From positions 1 through 10,444 of the forward strand of contig JAKSUE010000025.1 of the NCBI GenBank assembly GCA_024409165.1: 10,444 nucleotides of DNA. Reading direction: 5' to 3'. Positions 1-5,642 of the stretch are shown here, piece after piece; position 1 is the stretch's first letter, and each line of letters begins with the position of its first letter. This DNA comes from an archaeon (GTDB lineage: Archaea > Methanobacteriota > Methanobacteria > Methanobacteriales > Methanobacteriaceae). The position numbers and the translations under genes were made by a program. The notes under the pieces are model-generated. The model saw nothing but the letters and a program-made list of their open reading frames with translations. It was not told the origin of the DNA and did no database searches.

Positions 1-90
1 TAACAATTAAAATAAGTTAATTTTAGTATTAAAAAATAGTATTTGATAGATGATATAATCTTGATAAAATGAGTATCAATAATAATGAAT

Positions 91-126
91 AAAAAATAAA
101 AGAAAAAAAAGAAAAAGAAATAAAAT
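91..126 (-). terminator. T-rich terminator after rps3ae
   Basis: Read on the minus strand, the DNA just after the rps3ae stop is an almost uninterrupted run of T with scattered C, including one run of eight T. Oligo-T tracts in the non-template strand are the usual archaeal termination signal and need no hairpin. A weak inverted repeat (TTGATA, 7-nt loop, TATCAA, 61-79) lies beyond the tract, so it is not the terminator stem. Confidence 0.6.
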
Positions 127-133
127 ATTAGAC

Positions 134-712
134 TTAGTCTAACACTTTACTTTTAATGATTTCCACTCTTTTAAGTGGGTAGATTTTTTTAGCTTTGTGA
201 TAAATTTCAGAAGCTAATCTTCCGTTAACAGAAACTTCTACTAATTCATCAAAGGTTTTTTCGCTAGCAACATTGGTTACTAAATCTTGGATAGTTTCTC
301 TCATGAATTTTTGTTGGGAAGATTTTGCTCTTCTAGTAGTAACAGCTAATACGTGAAGTTTGAGTTTACGGTCATCTTTAGTAGTTACGTAAACAGGAGC
401 GTCGATTCTACTAGTTCCTCTTCTAATCATACTTCTTACATAATCAGTAGTGGTTTTGTGACCAACGAATTTGGTGTTTGCGATGGTACCTGCAACATCA
501 CTTACTTCAAATTGTAATTTGATGTATTGTTTAGAGAAGTCACCAGTTAATTCTCTCATAGTTACTTCTACAGTTCTTCCAATTACATAATCTGCATCTT
601 TAGCAGGAGTTTCTCCGATTTCTTTATCTTGGAAAGCAACAGGGGTTTTAATAGTGAACCAAGATTTTTCTTTCCAAGTATCACGTACTCTACGTCTTTG
701 TTTTTTTGCCAT
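134..712 (-). CDS. rps3ae: 30S ribosomal protein S3Ae (eS1 family)
   Basis: This 192-aa protein is the archaeal/eukaryotic small-subunit protein S3Ae (eS1), a 30S component near the mRNA exit side. The whole length matches the family. It has a basic N-terminus (MAKKQRRR), then a W-K-x-K-x-W segment (13-18), an IGRTVEV stretch near 44-50, a LTGDFSKQYIKL stretch (55-66) and a basic TTRRAKSSQQ patch (125-134). The C-terminus, KIYPLKRVEIIKSK, is close to the family consensus. The length is normal for archaeal S3Ae. The start is set by an AGAGGT-type ribosome binding site (719-725). The gene is followed at once by a T-tract terminator and preceded by a long gene-free stretch, so it is probably transcribed alone. 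Its usual archaeal neighbours (S15, RecJ-like) are not visible in the window. Confidence 0.95.
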   Translation of the reverse strand: MAKKQRRRVRDTWKEKSWFTIKTPVAFQDKEIGETPAKDADYVIGRTVEVTMRELTGDFSKQYIKLQFEVSDVAGTIANTKFVGHKTTTDYVRSMIRRGTSRIDAPVYVTTKDDRKLKLHVLAVTTRRAKSSQQKFMRETIQDLVTNVASEKTFDELVEVSVNGRLASEIYHKAKKIYPLKRVEIIKSKVLD

Positions 713-718
713 TTTATA

Positions 719-725
719 ACCTCTC
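719..725 (-). promoter_or_regulatory. ribosome binding site of rps3ae
   Basis: Reads GAGAGGT on the minus strand, six bases before the ATG at 712. It pairs with the ACCUC of the archaeal 16S 3' end and supports the assigned start. Confidence 0.6.
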
Positions 726-820
726 TTAAATATTTTTTCCGTAAGTTGATTATAGTAAATAAAACATAGCTATGGCTAATTTACATGAAATTAACTTAAA
801 ATTAACCAGTTATGTTATTC

Positions 821-828
821 TTTATAAA
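821..828 (-). promoter_or_regulatory. candidate TATA box for rps3ae
   Basis: TTTATAAA, with a purine-rich AAGCAA just upstream on the minus strand that could act as a BRE. Initiation about 25 bases downstream would give a leader of roughly 85 nt containing the CATAGCTATG palindrome. A nearer AT-rich stretch around 751-764 is an alternative, so the choice is uncertain. Confidence 0.3.
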
Positions 829-1114
829 TTGCTTATTATAAAGTTTAATTTGATATTATCAGAATTTTGATTATATTTTTATAATTTAGTTTTTATAATT
901 TAATTTTAATTCTAATAATAAATGGATTATTGAGAATTTAATTCTCAGATTATCTTTAATAAGATTTAAGAAGGTTATTCTATTTTTGATTATACTTATT
1001 ATTTATTTTTTTATTTTTCTTTGAGTTTATAGAATAAATTACCAATCTTAATTATTTTTTATTAAAGATTAAAATTAGTTTGAATTAAATTCACTAGTTA
1101 AATAATAATAAAAA

Positions 1115-1133
1115 GTTTTAATAAAATTAAAAC
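1115..1133 (-). terminator. hairpin plus T-run, possible terminator of the 1228-1566 gene
   Basis: GTTTTAAT, a 3-nt loop, then ATTAAAAC form a perfect 8-bp-arm inverted repeat. On the minus strand it is followed by CTTTTTATTATTATTT. It lies about 95 nt past the stop codon of the NifX-like gene, in the right orientation. The stem is nearly all A-T and so weak; the T-run may matter more than the stem. Confidence 0.35.
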
Positions 1134-1227
1134 CCGCCCATAAAGGATACATATAGTTATTTATTTTATAGTATTTAAAACCTATGTTTAAAATTGTGTT
1201 CAATTTTCACTTTTTGTGTTTAATTTA

Positions 1228-1566
1228 TTAAATTTTTATATTTTTCATAAAATTAACATGGTCTGTGTATCTTTTTAATACTTCTTCAATAGATCCTTCA
1301 TCATCAACTAATTTTAAACCTATTTCTTTTGCATATATATTTGATTTTACACCATGTTTAATAGAAATAATTGCATCACAATCTTTAAGAGCATTTATTA
1401 TTTTTTGACTTTGATGTTTAGATTCCTCATCAATTTCTATAATTTTATGTTCTAAAAATGTACTTTCACCATCATCTTCATCATATTCATAAATGTATAT
1501 TGAACTTGATTTACCTAAATGAGTATCCACTTTTTTACCATCAGTTGATGCAATAGCTATTTTCAT
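1228..1566 (-). CDS. NifX/NifB-C-like dinitrogenase iron-molybdenum cofactor family protein
   Basis: This 112-aa protein belongs to the small single-domain NifX / NafY / NifB C-terminal family (Pfam PF02579). Visible signatures are the first strand MKIAIASTDG (1-10), the V-x-x-H-L-G-K-S motif (13-20, family H-F-G-x-S) followed by an aromatic strand IYIYEY, and DAIISIKHG (64-72) leading to a Gly-containing segment ending in LKLV. Family members bind Fe-S or FeMo cofactor precursors, but many archaeal copies are standalone and uncharacterised. Nothing nif-related is nearby, so a nitrogen-fixation role cannot be inferred; iron-sulfur or metal handling is only a guess. Its single Cys (63) is not part of a cluster motif. 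The start has a GAGATGAT sequence just upstream. It lies 66 bp downstream of the ClC gene on the same strand and may be cotranscribed with it. Confidence 0.8.
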   Translation of the reverse strand: MKIAIASTDGKKVDTHLGKSSSIYIYEYDEDDGESTFLEHKIIEIDEESKHQSQKIINALKDCDAIISIKHGVKSNIYAKEIGLKLVDDEGSIEEVLKRYTDHVNFMKNIKI

Positions 1567-1632
1567 TTTATCATCTCTTAAATTAAATAGTTTATAATAA
1601 AATTGTTCTGTTTCTAATATTGTAATTTATTT

Positions 1633-3189
1633 TTATTTATTAGAGAATAATTCTTCGATTTTTTTATTATCTTCAACATAAGTTTCAGAACTTAAAATGA
1701 TGAATACTTCATCTGTATGTTTTAAAGTTAAATCTTCATTTGGAATGATTGTGTCTCCGTTTCTTACAATAGAGACTACCATTGCAGATTTTGGTAATGG
1801 TAAATCCCAAACTTTTTCTCCAATATATTTACAATTAAATGGAACAACATATTCTTCAAGTTGGCTTTTAGTTTTATCATAATCTATTTCACTATGATTT
1901 TCTATAAGTTTATCAAGAATTCTATCATAGATTCCTTTATCTCCAAGAACTGTTGGGATTACATATGCTATGAGGGTTGCTAAAACTAAACCTACAAGTG
2001 ATGTTGAAAGTCCTGTGATTTCTGTAACAAGAACTACTGCTGTTATAGGTGTTTTTACAGAACTTGCAAGCATAGATGCCATTGCAATTATAATTAATTG
2101 ATATGTTATTAATGGATTTAATCCAAATAAAGGTACAAAAATAACTCCAAAGATTGCACCAATATAAGCTCCAATAACAAATACTGGATAGAATATTCCA
2201 CCAGGAGTTCCAGATCCAAAACAGAATGCAAGAAGTAAATATTTAACTATGAGTAATGTGATTAAGACAGTTAATGGAGGTATACTTACTTGAAGTAAAT
2301 ATATCATTTTACTTCCTCCGCCCATAACATCAGGTATGAATAATCCTACAATTCCTGTGATTATGAATGTAATTGCAAATTTTACTTCTAATGGGAGATT
2401 AATTTTACTCCATAATTCTGATGATTTTATTAATCCTGTATTATAAATATATCCTGCAAAACCCATTATTACTCCAAAAATTATTAAAATCCAGTAGTAA
2501 TTTAATGGTATGTTTACTGTTGGAAAAGTAAAAAGAGGATTTTGTCCAAAGAAACATTTAGCTATTAAATCAGCGATTACAACAGCAATAAGTCCAACAA
2601 AAACAATTGTTTTATCAAATTTTTTACTTATTGTTTCTATAGTAAATAATACTCCTGAAATTGGTGCATTAAATGTTGCAGCAATACCTGCTCCACTTCC
2701 GCAAATAATAGAACGATTTTCATCAGTTTTTGAATTATCAATCTGTTTAGAAACTCCTTTTGCAGCCATTGCACCTAATTGTACAGAAGGACCTTCCCTT
2801 CCCATAGGAAGTCCTGCAACTAATCCAAGAGTTCCTCCAATAAATTTAGTAATTAATACTCTCCACCAATTTGTAGAATAATATCCTTTAATCTCACCCA
2901 TAACTTGAGGAATTCCACTTCCTTTACTTATAGGTTCCATATTCATCAATATTCCAGTTATTACTCCCATAACCGCAAGAAGAATAAACCAGATAACTGT
3001 TAATAAAAAGTCTCCTTTTATAAGAGACATAATTGAAAAAAAGAAATTTTCAGAATTACTAAGTGTATATCTATATAATGAAACAACAAAACCAGAAGCA
3101 ATCCCAATTAAAATCCCTTCTATTATAAGCCGAATATAATATTTAGGACTTTTCATAAGAGCTCCATAAGTTTTATTCATCATCTTCAT
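1633..3189 (-). CDS. ClC-family chloride channel/antiporter with C-terminal RCK-C (TrkA-C) domain
   Basis: This 518-aa integral membrane protein is a ClC-type anion transporter. All three selectivity-filter signatures are present: GSGIP (90-94, central Ser91), GREGP (130-134, gating glutamate Glu132) and GGIFYP (330-335). Tyr421 in KGIYDRIL matches the chloride-coordinating Tyr445 of E. coli ClC. After FNAPISG (173-179) the helix reads LFTIET, with Glu185 at the E. coli E202 position and Thr186 where the internal proton glutamate E203 would be. About 1-430 is the hydrophobic ClC fold; 445-515 is a soluble tail resembling TrkA-C/RCK-C (YVVPFNCKYIGEKVWDLP, then IIPNEDLTLKHTDEVFIIL), a likely regulatory ligand-binding module. 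The start is the first of three close Mets (1, 3, 4), with GTGAT three bases before ATG 3187-3189. The substrate, and whether it is a channel or an exchanger, cannot be read from sequence. Confidence 0.93.
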   Translation of the reverse strand: MKMMNKTYGALMKSPKYYIRLIIEGILIGIASGFVVSLYRYTLSNSENFFFSIMSLIKGDFLLTVIWFILLAVMGVITGILMNMEPISKGSGIPQVMGEIKGYYSTNWWRVLITKFIGGTLGLVAGLPMGREGPSVQLGAMAAKGVSKQIDNSKTDENRSIICGSGAGIAATFNAPISGVLFTIETISKKFDKTIVFVGLIAVVIADLIAKCFFGQNPLFTFPTVNIPLNYYWILIIFGVIMGFAGYIYNTGLIKSSELWSKINLPLEVKFAITFIITGIVGLFIPDVMGGGSKMIYLLQVSIPPLTVLITLLIVKYLLLAFCFGSGTPGGIFYPVFVIGAYIGAIFGVIFVPLFGLNPLITYQLIIIAMASMLASSVKTPITAVVLVTEITGLSTSLVGLVLATLIAYVIPTVLGDKGIYDRILDKLIENHSEIDYDKTKSQLEEYVVPFNCKYIGEKVWDLPLPKSAMVVSIVRNGDTIIPNEDLTLKHTDEVFIILSSETYVEDNKKIEELFSNK

Positions 3190-3220
3190 TTAATCACACT
3201 TTTAATATTTTATTATTAAA

Positions 3221-3241
3221 TTAGTAATTAACTTAGTAATT
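3221..3241. repeat. 9-bp direct repeat in the ClC promoter region
   Basis: TTAGTAATT occurs at 3221-3229 and again at 3233-3241, with a 12-bp period (about one helical turn), 32-52 bp upstream of the ClC start. Two like-facing half sites one turn apart would suit a dimeric regulator, but the sequence is AT-rich and chance is possible. Confidence 0.3.
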
Positions 3242-3318
3242 CTATTTTTAGATTTTATTTAATTATTATTTTTATTTAACTATTAATTTTATATTAATAA
3301 TTATAATTTATTATAATT

Positions 3319-3888
3319 TTAATCTTTAATTTTGTTGATTAATTTTCCTACGTTTTCTCCGAAGAGTTTAATAGTAGCTATTCCTTCTTCGTCTTCATGT
3401 GCAGTTCCTTCAGGTCCTGCAAATACCATATTCCAGTAGTTAGATCCAGGAACAATCATACCATTAATTGCAAAGAACATAGTCATTTCTTGTAAAGTTA
3501 TGGTTTGTCCACCTCTTCTTGCAACTGCGATAGGTCCACCTACCATCCAGTCTAAGAATTTGTCAGTTCCTCTGGAAACTTTACCAATTCTATGAAGAGC
3601 ACTCATAATATCTCCACGTGCAGTACCGAAGTAAACAGGTGCAGCAGGAATAAATCCATCCGCTTCTCTAATTTTTTCAATAATTTCATCTAATCCATCA
3701 TTTAATATACAGTTACCTTTTTCTGCACATTTTCCACATGCAACACAAGATCCAATAGTTTTACCTCTAAGAGTTAAAATTTCAGTTTCAACACCTTGTG
3801 CTTCAATAGCTTCAGCACATACTTTTAAAACATCTACAGTATTACTTTTTGCTCTTGGACTTCCACTTAATAAAATTACTTTTGCCAT
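3319..3888 (-). CDS. iron-sulfur flavoprotein (NADPH-dependent FMN reductase / Isf family)
   Basis: This 189-aa protein has the flavodoxin-like fold of the NADPH-dependent FMN reductase family. Strand one and the FMN-phosphate loop are MAKVILLSGSPRAKSNT (1-17). A compact Cys cluster, Cys48-x2-Cys51-x2-Cys54-x5-Cys60, follows. That spacing is the 4Fe-4S signature of archaeal iron-sulfur flavoproteins such as Isf of Methanosarcina thermophila, so the protein probably carries FMN plus a 4Fe-4S cluster and moves electrons in the cytoplasm. Later parts fit the flavin site: the APVYFGTARGDIMSALHRIG region (82-101), where the APVYF loop contacts flavin, and VARRGGQT (122-129). The physiological donor and acceptor are unknown; oxidative-stress or electron-transfer roles are proposed for the family. 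The start is fixed by a strong AAAGGAGAT (3895-3903). It lies between tyrA and the ClC gene, all on the minus strand, but the gaps (136 and 129 bp) do not demand an operon. Confidence 0.88.
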   Translation of the reverse strand: MAKVILLSGSPRAKSNTVDVLKVCAEAIEAQGVETEILTLRGKTIGSCVACGKCAEKGNCILNDGLDEIIEKIREADGFIPAAPVYFGTARGDIMSALHRIGKVSRGTDKFLDWMVGGPIAVARRGGQTITLQEMTMFFAINGMIVPGSNYWNMVFAGPEGTAHEDEEGIATIKLFGENVGKLINKIKD

Positions 3889-3894
3889 TTTTTT

Positions 3895-3903
3895 ATCTCC
3901 TTT
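3895..3903 (-). promoter_or_regulatory. strong ribosome binding site of the iron-sulfur flavoprotein
   Basis: AAAGGAGAT on the minus strand, six bases before the ATG. It is among the best Shine-Dalgarno matches in the window and suggests good expression. Confidence 0.65.
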
Positions 3904-3932
3904 AATTATGTATTAATATTATATTTTATATT

Positions 3933-3987
3933 ATATTTTGTATGTATTTTGTATTGTATTGTATTTTGTATTTTAATATTGTATTTA
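3933..3987. repeat. simple repeat of TATTTTG / TATTG units
   Basis: The plus strand alternates TATTTTG and TATTG units, for example TATTTTGTATTGTATTG at 3946-3962, over about 55 bp between tyrA and the flavoprotein gene. On the coding (minus) strand this gives an A-rich sequence with regular C and no T-run. It therefore does not look like a T-tract terminator for tyrA; it may be leader DNA of the flavoprotein gene or slippage-generated filler. Confidence 0.55.
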
Positions 3988-4024
3988 GTTTTATTTTTGA
4001 TTTAAAATTAAATATGATTATAAA

Positions 4025-5341
4025 TTATCTTATAAGTCCTCCAAAACCTTGGATTAATGTTTTACAGTTTTCTATTGCTTTATTACTTAATCCAGATATT
4101 TCAAATGTATAACTTGAATGGGTTTCTTTAATTTGAGGGCCATTATAAATATCTGTGATTTTTACATCTGTGATTTCTTCAACATCACATAATGTATTTT
4201 TAATAATTTCACTATCTGAATTTTTTGGGAATACACAGCTAATTGACTGAGTATGTATGGTTTGATTAGCTATTTTCCATTTTAATATTTCTTCTTTTGT
4301 TAAAACTTTAACATTAGCTATTTTTAGAGTTTTAGTCATTTTTTGAGTTTTAATCTTTAATGAATCTGTATTAATTTCTTCTAAAATTCCAATATGGACT
4401 TTTCCAGAGTAAATATGTTCAAGACCTATTTCTTCTCCAACTGAGTTTCTGAGTGTGTTAAATTCTTGTGTAAGGGAGTTAATTGCTTTATCACTTCTAC
4501 CTAATGCATTTTGAATATCTCCCATATGTTTAGTTGCAGTTATAGCAATATCTACGAATTTATCTTCATCTTCAGCTGTAAGAACTTCTTTTAATTCATT
4601 TACAGAATCAGCAAATGCTTGACGTATTTTTTCTCCACTTTTATTTTCATGTTGTATAGAATAAGTAAGATATGGATTTTGAGATACAATCCTTGCAATT
4701 GTATCAATCATTAAATTATAAATAGGACTTTCATAATCTTCTGTATCTTTAATATTGATTTTAAGTTTTTCAATAGCTGATGCAGTAGAAATATATGAAA
4801 AGTGGGTAAGAACTTGAACAATTCCCATCATATTATCATGGTGTTTAGGGCTTGTTTCAATGATTCTCATTTTTTTATCAGATAAATATTTATAAACTTT
4901 AGGATACCATTTTCCTTTAGAAATTGGTGTTAAAACAATAACTTGTCCATCTAAACTTGTAGTTCTTGGACCAAAAACAGGGTGAGTTGGAATAAATTCA
5001 ACTCCTCCATGAGGATTATTCTTTAAACTTTCATTCATACAATCTGAAGGACCTTCCTTAACAGAAGTTACATCAATCATTAAAGAATCTTTAGGCATAT
5101 ACTCTGCAAGTTCTTTAATTACTCCTTGAGTACTTGCTATAGGAACAGAAATTATGACAATATCACTATTTTTAACAGTTTCAATATTATCATTAGAATA
5201 TTTAACATCTAACTCTTCACTAACTTTTGCCCCTACACTTTCATCTCTTCCTGTAATAGTAACATCAAAGTTATCCTCTTTAAAATACCATGCTAAAGTT
5301 TTTCCTAAACCTTTAGTCCCACCAATAATTCCTATCTTCAT
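4025..5341 (-). CDS. tyrA: prephenate dehydrogenase with archaeal C-terminal extension
   Basis: This 438-aa enzyme oxidatively decarboxylates prephenate to 4-hydroxyphenylpyruvate in tyrosine synthesis. The N-terminal Rossmann domain starts with MKIGIIGGTKGLG (1-13). The second strand ends in TGRD (30-33) with no acidic residue at the ribose position, suggesting NADP+ rather than NAD+. THPVFGP (119-125) holds the TyrA catalytic His120, and GIVQVLTH (173-180) is the helical-domain substrate motif. Residues to about 290 form the usual TyrA core; the protein is some 150 aa longer than minimal TyrA. It resembles the long archaeal type of Methanocaldococcus jannaschii: a beta-rich segment (about 310-360), then about 365-438 ending in ITDIYNGP and FGGLIR, which looks like a ferredoxin-fold, PheT FDX-ACB-like module. 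That could be an aromatic amino acid sensor (inference). The start has only a weak GTGA and a TATA-like box very close, so the leader may be very short. Confidence 0.93.
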   Translation of the reverse strand: MKIGIIGGTKGLGKTLAWYFKEDNFDVTITGRDESVGAKVSEELDVKYSNDNIETVKNSDIVIISVPIASTQGVIKELAEYMPKDSLMIDVTSVKEGPSDCMNESLKNNPHGGVEFIPTHPVFGPRTTSLDGQVIVLTPISKGKWYPKVYKYLSDKKMRIIETSPKHHDNMMGIVQVLTHFSYISTASAIEKLKINIKDTEDYESPIYNLMIDTIARIVSQNPYLTYSIQHENKSGEKIRQAFADSVNELKEVLTAEDEDKFVDIAITATKHMGDIQNALGRSDKAINSLTQEFNTLRNSVGEEIGLEHIYSGKVHIGILEEINTDSLKIKTQKMTKTLKIANVKVLTKEEILKWKIANQTIHTQSISCVFPKNSDSEIIKNTLCDVEEITDVKITDIYNGPQIKETHSSYTFEISGLSNKAIENCKTLIQGFGGLIR

Positions 5342-5364
5342 AATTTCACATATTAATTCATAAG

Positions 5365-5378
5365 TTTTATATATTAAT
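5365..5378 (-). promoter_or_regulatory. candidate TATA box for tyrA
   Basis: Reads ATTAATATATAAAA on the minus strand, centred about 30 bp before the tyrA ATG. Initiation 25 bases downstream would leave only a few untranslated bases, which fits the weak ribosome binding site of tyrA. It overlaps the stop codon of the possible small ORF 5374-5496. Confidence 0.4.
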
Positions 5379-5496
5379 CTTTTTTAATTAATTTTTTATT
5401 TTCATTTTTATCATATTTTTCTAATGTCAAAGTAGAATTTGTGTTTTTTATTGCTATATTATTTCCGTCAGTTAAATCATTTTTTGCCTGGCTCAT
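5374..5496 (-). CDS. possible small protein or gene remnant upstream of tyrA (40 aa)
   Basis: A 40-codon ORF runs from ATG 5494-5496 to TAA 5374-5376, ending 32 bp before tyrA. It begins MSQAKNDLTDGN and ends in a Lys/Asn/Glu-rich tail (YDKNENKKLIKKD). Composition is the main argument: it is hydrophilic, has no Phe and few Ile, and has Ala, Gly, Gln, Ser, Thr and Asp. That is unlike random translation of AT-rich DNA, and the stretch is visibly less simple than the flanking sequence. The eight codons before the Met (LIDVIDNL) also look protein-like and are bounded by a stop. No clear Shine-Dalgarno is present; a TATA box at 5521-5530 would give a nearly leaderless message. It could be a small protein, the remnant of a decayed gene, or chance. 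No family is recognised. Confidence 0.3.
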   Translation of the reverse strand: MSQAKNDLTDGNNIAIKNTNSTLTLEKYDKNENKKLIKKD

Positions 5497-5520
5497 TAAA
5501 TTGTCTATTACATCTATTAA

Positions 5521-5530
5521 TTATATATAA
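5521..5530. promoter_or_regulatory. palindromic TATA box in the divergent tyrA/pelota region
   Basis: TTATATATAA is identical on both strands. Towards pelota it predicts initiation near 5550 and a leader of about 90 nt containing the tandem repeat. Towards tyrA it predicts initiation near 5498, just ahead of the small ORF start. A single site may serve both directions, depending on flanking BRE sequence. Confidence 0.4.
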
Positions 5531-5560
5531 GTTTATAATTATAATATTATATTATTATTT

Positions 5561-5610
5561 ATTCATTTATCATTTATTCATTCATTTATCATTTATTCAT
5601 TCATTTATTA
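5561..5610. repeat. 19-bp tandem repeat upstream of pelota, about 2.6 copies
   Basis: The unit ATTCATTTATCATTTATTC occurs perfectly at 5561-5579 and 5580-5598, then continues partially (ATTCATTTAT) from 5599. It ends about 35 bp before the pelota ATG and is probably in its leader. Exact tandem copies imply recent slippage or duplication. The plus strand is almost free of G. Confidence 0.75.
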
Positions 5611-5633
5611 TTTACTTATTATTTATTAATCAA

Positions 5634-5637
5634 GGTG
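5634..5637 (+). promoter_or_regulatory. ribosome binding site that sets the pelota start
   Basis: GGTG within CAAGGTGTT, five bases before ATG 5643. It decides the start over an open frame running upstream to 5439, which would translate only the tandem repeat and AT-rich intergenic DNA. Confidence 0.55.
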
Positions 5638-5642
5638 TTATT

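Larger units (their letters stand above)
713..1227. other. 515-bp AT-rich gene-free region upstream of rps3ae
   Basis: No convincing gene is visible on either strand. Three small elements stand out. A perfect 10-bp palindrome, CATAGCTATG, lies at 765-774 in the presumed rps3ae leader. A hairpin of two 7-bp arms with a 3-nt loop lies at 931-947 (TGAGAAT / ATTCTCA). An 8-bp-arm inverted repeat lies at 1115-1133. A short G/C-rich island, GGGCGGG on the minus strand (1133-1139), interrupts the otherwise very AT-rich sequence. Only tiny ORFs occur (25-33 codons), without ribosome binding sites. The region probably holds the rps3ae promoter and leader and the 3' end of the transcript from 1228-1566. 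Confidence 0.5.

Noticed and set aside
772..870. 33-codon plus-strand ORF upstream of rps3ae
   Set aside because: It has no ribosome binding site and a random AT-rich composition, and it overlaps the probable rps3ae promoter.
1075..1152. 25-residue minus-strand ORF over the GC island
   Set aside because: It is very short, has no Shine-Dalgarno and contains the possible terminator hairpin.
1228..1566. Nitrogen-fixation cluster suggested by the NifX-like protein
   Set aside because: No nifH, D, K, E, N or B gene is in the window; the family is widespread outside nitrogen fixation.
2510..2881. 123-codon plus-strand ORF inside the ClC gene
   Set aside because: It is antisense to a clearly conserved membrane protein, has no family resemblance and no ribosome binding site.
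5551..5640. CRISPR-like repeat array before pelota
   Set aside because: The copies are directly abutting 19-bp tandem units without spacers, and no cas genes are present.
5439..5642. N-terminal extension of pelota by 68 codons
   Set aside because: It would translate the AT-rich spacer and the 19-bp repeat into a Phe/Ile/His-rich string unlike pelota. The AGGTG site and the conserved Sm-like domain both point to ATG 5643.
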